A stretch of 64,000 bases of DNA. It comes from CAWKEY01 sp963696315. Its GTDB lineage: Bacteria > Pseudomonadota > Gammaproteobacteria > Methylococcales > Methylomonadaceae. This document shows, one piece after another, positions 63,908 through 64,000 of the stretch. The stretch's first letter is position 1. Every line of letters starts with the position of its first letter. The DNA lies in assembly GCA_963696315.1 (NCBI GenBank), contig CAVOJU010000014.1, positions 124,001 through 188,000 on the forward strand. Reading direction: 5' to 3'. The notes below the pieces were generated by a model. It was not told the DNA's origin and did not search any database. It saw only the letters and a program-made list of their open reading frames with translations. The position numbers were made by a program, and so were the translations under genes.

Positions 63908-64000
63908 ATGACTATTGACCCAAAAACTAATGGTGTGCTGTACCATTACACGAATCACAAAAATCTTCGCAGTATCGTGGAGGATAGCCGCCTGAGGATT
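63908..64000 (+). CDS. Start of a gene cut by the window edge (DUF2971-like N-terminus?)
   Basis: ATG 63908 opens MTIDPKTNGVLYHYTNHKNLRSIVEDSRLRI and is still open at the last base. The LYHYTNHKNLRSIVEDSRLRI segment resembles the N-terminus of DUF2971 proteins and of DarT-like ADP-ribosyltransferases, which also start with a HYT-type strand. Only 31 residues are visible, so the family is not settled. Confidence 0.4.
   Translation, partial: MTIDPKTNGVLYHYTNHKNLRSIVEDSRLRI

Noticed and set aside
1..64000. CRISPR arrays, rRNA genes and riboswitches
   Set aside because: No set of regularly spaced direct repeats and no rRNA sequence was found. No leader matched a riboswitch core that I know.

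Overview
The window looks like a chromosomal segment of a gammaproteobacterium, most plausibly an aerobic methanotroph or methylotroph (Methylococcales-like). The taxonomic call is an inference. It rests on the PQQ-alcohol-dehydrogenase-associated ABC/beta-propeller cluster (21.9-25.6 kb), a seven-heme cytochrome c/TPR protein, a sodium-pumping oxaloacetate decarboxylase, many small proteobacterial lipoproteins (DUF4136, DUF3313, META and BamE-like types) and gammaproteobacterial housekeeping genes (dnaB-alr, glnS, dapA-bamC, purL, trxC). No rRNA, CRISPR array or prophage was seen. There are two tRNAs (Cys and Gly) and two insertion sequences.

Layout. 1-2 kb: a multiheme cytochrome cut by the window edge. 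2-7.9 kb: META lipoprotein, LOG protein, BamE-like lipoprotein, a broken membrane protein, a receiver-only response regulator and a DUF4136 lipoprotein, with a duplicated segment joining the META and regulator loci. 8-12.8 kb: C39-peptidase fusion, a broken multi-pass membrane protein, DUF2252 protein and DUF3313 lipoprotein. 12.9-18.9 kb: SpoIIAA-like protein, a FixJ/FixL-type two-component pair with a membrane-embedded sensor, a DUF4105 protein and a lipoprotein hydrolase. 19-21.8 kb: two tRNAs and two membrane or signalling proteins. 21.9-25.6 kb: the PQQ-associated operon. 25.8-29.7 kb: PilZ, MOSC, dnaB and alr. 30.2-33.5 kb: oadGAB. 33.6-35.7 kb: an IS110-family element inside a lipoprotein gene. 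35.8-40.5 kb: a run of secreted envelope proteins, some resembling lysozyme inhibitors, ending in an OmpA-family protein. 40.8-54.1 kb: TolB/TPR protein, SnoaL-like protein, glnS, DEAD-box helicase, UPF0178, dapA, bamC, purL and hsp20. 54.3-60 kb: a giant MofA-like multicopper oxidase and its partner. 60.5-64 kb: a truncated WYL regulator, an IS4-family element, trxC, a second UPF0178 copy with a nonsense codon and a gene cut by the edge.

Two cross-cutting observations matter. First, an unusually large number of genes, including dapA, purL and alr, carry single-base frameshifts, several at short homopolymer runs. Sequencing or assembly error is the simplest explanation for most of them, so I give the restored gene spans. 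Second, the IS110-family element has a long 5' non-coding end that folds, by eye, into a 171-nt structure closed by a perfect 12-bp stem. Its first loop contains a hexamer identical to the sequence just left of the insertion point, as expected of a bridge RNA. Removing the 1,540-bp element restores the reading frame of the interrupted gene exactly.
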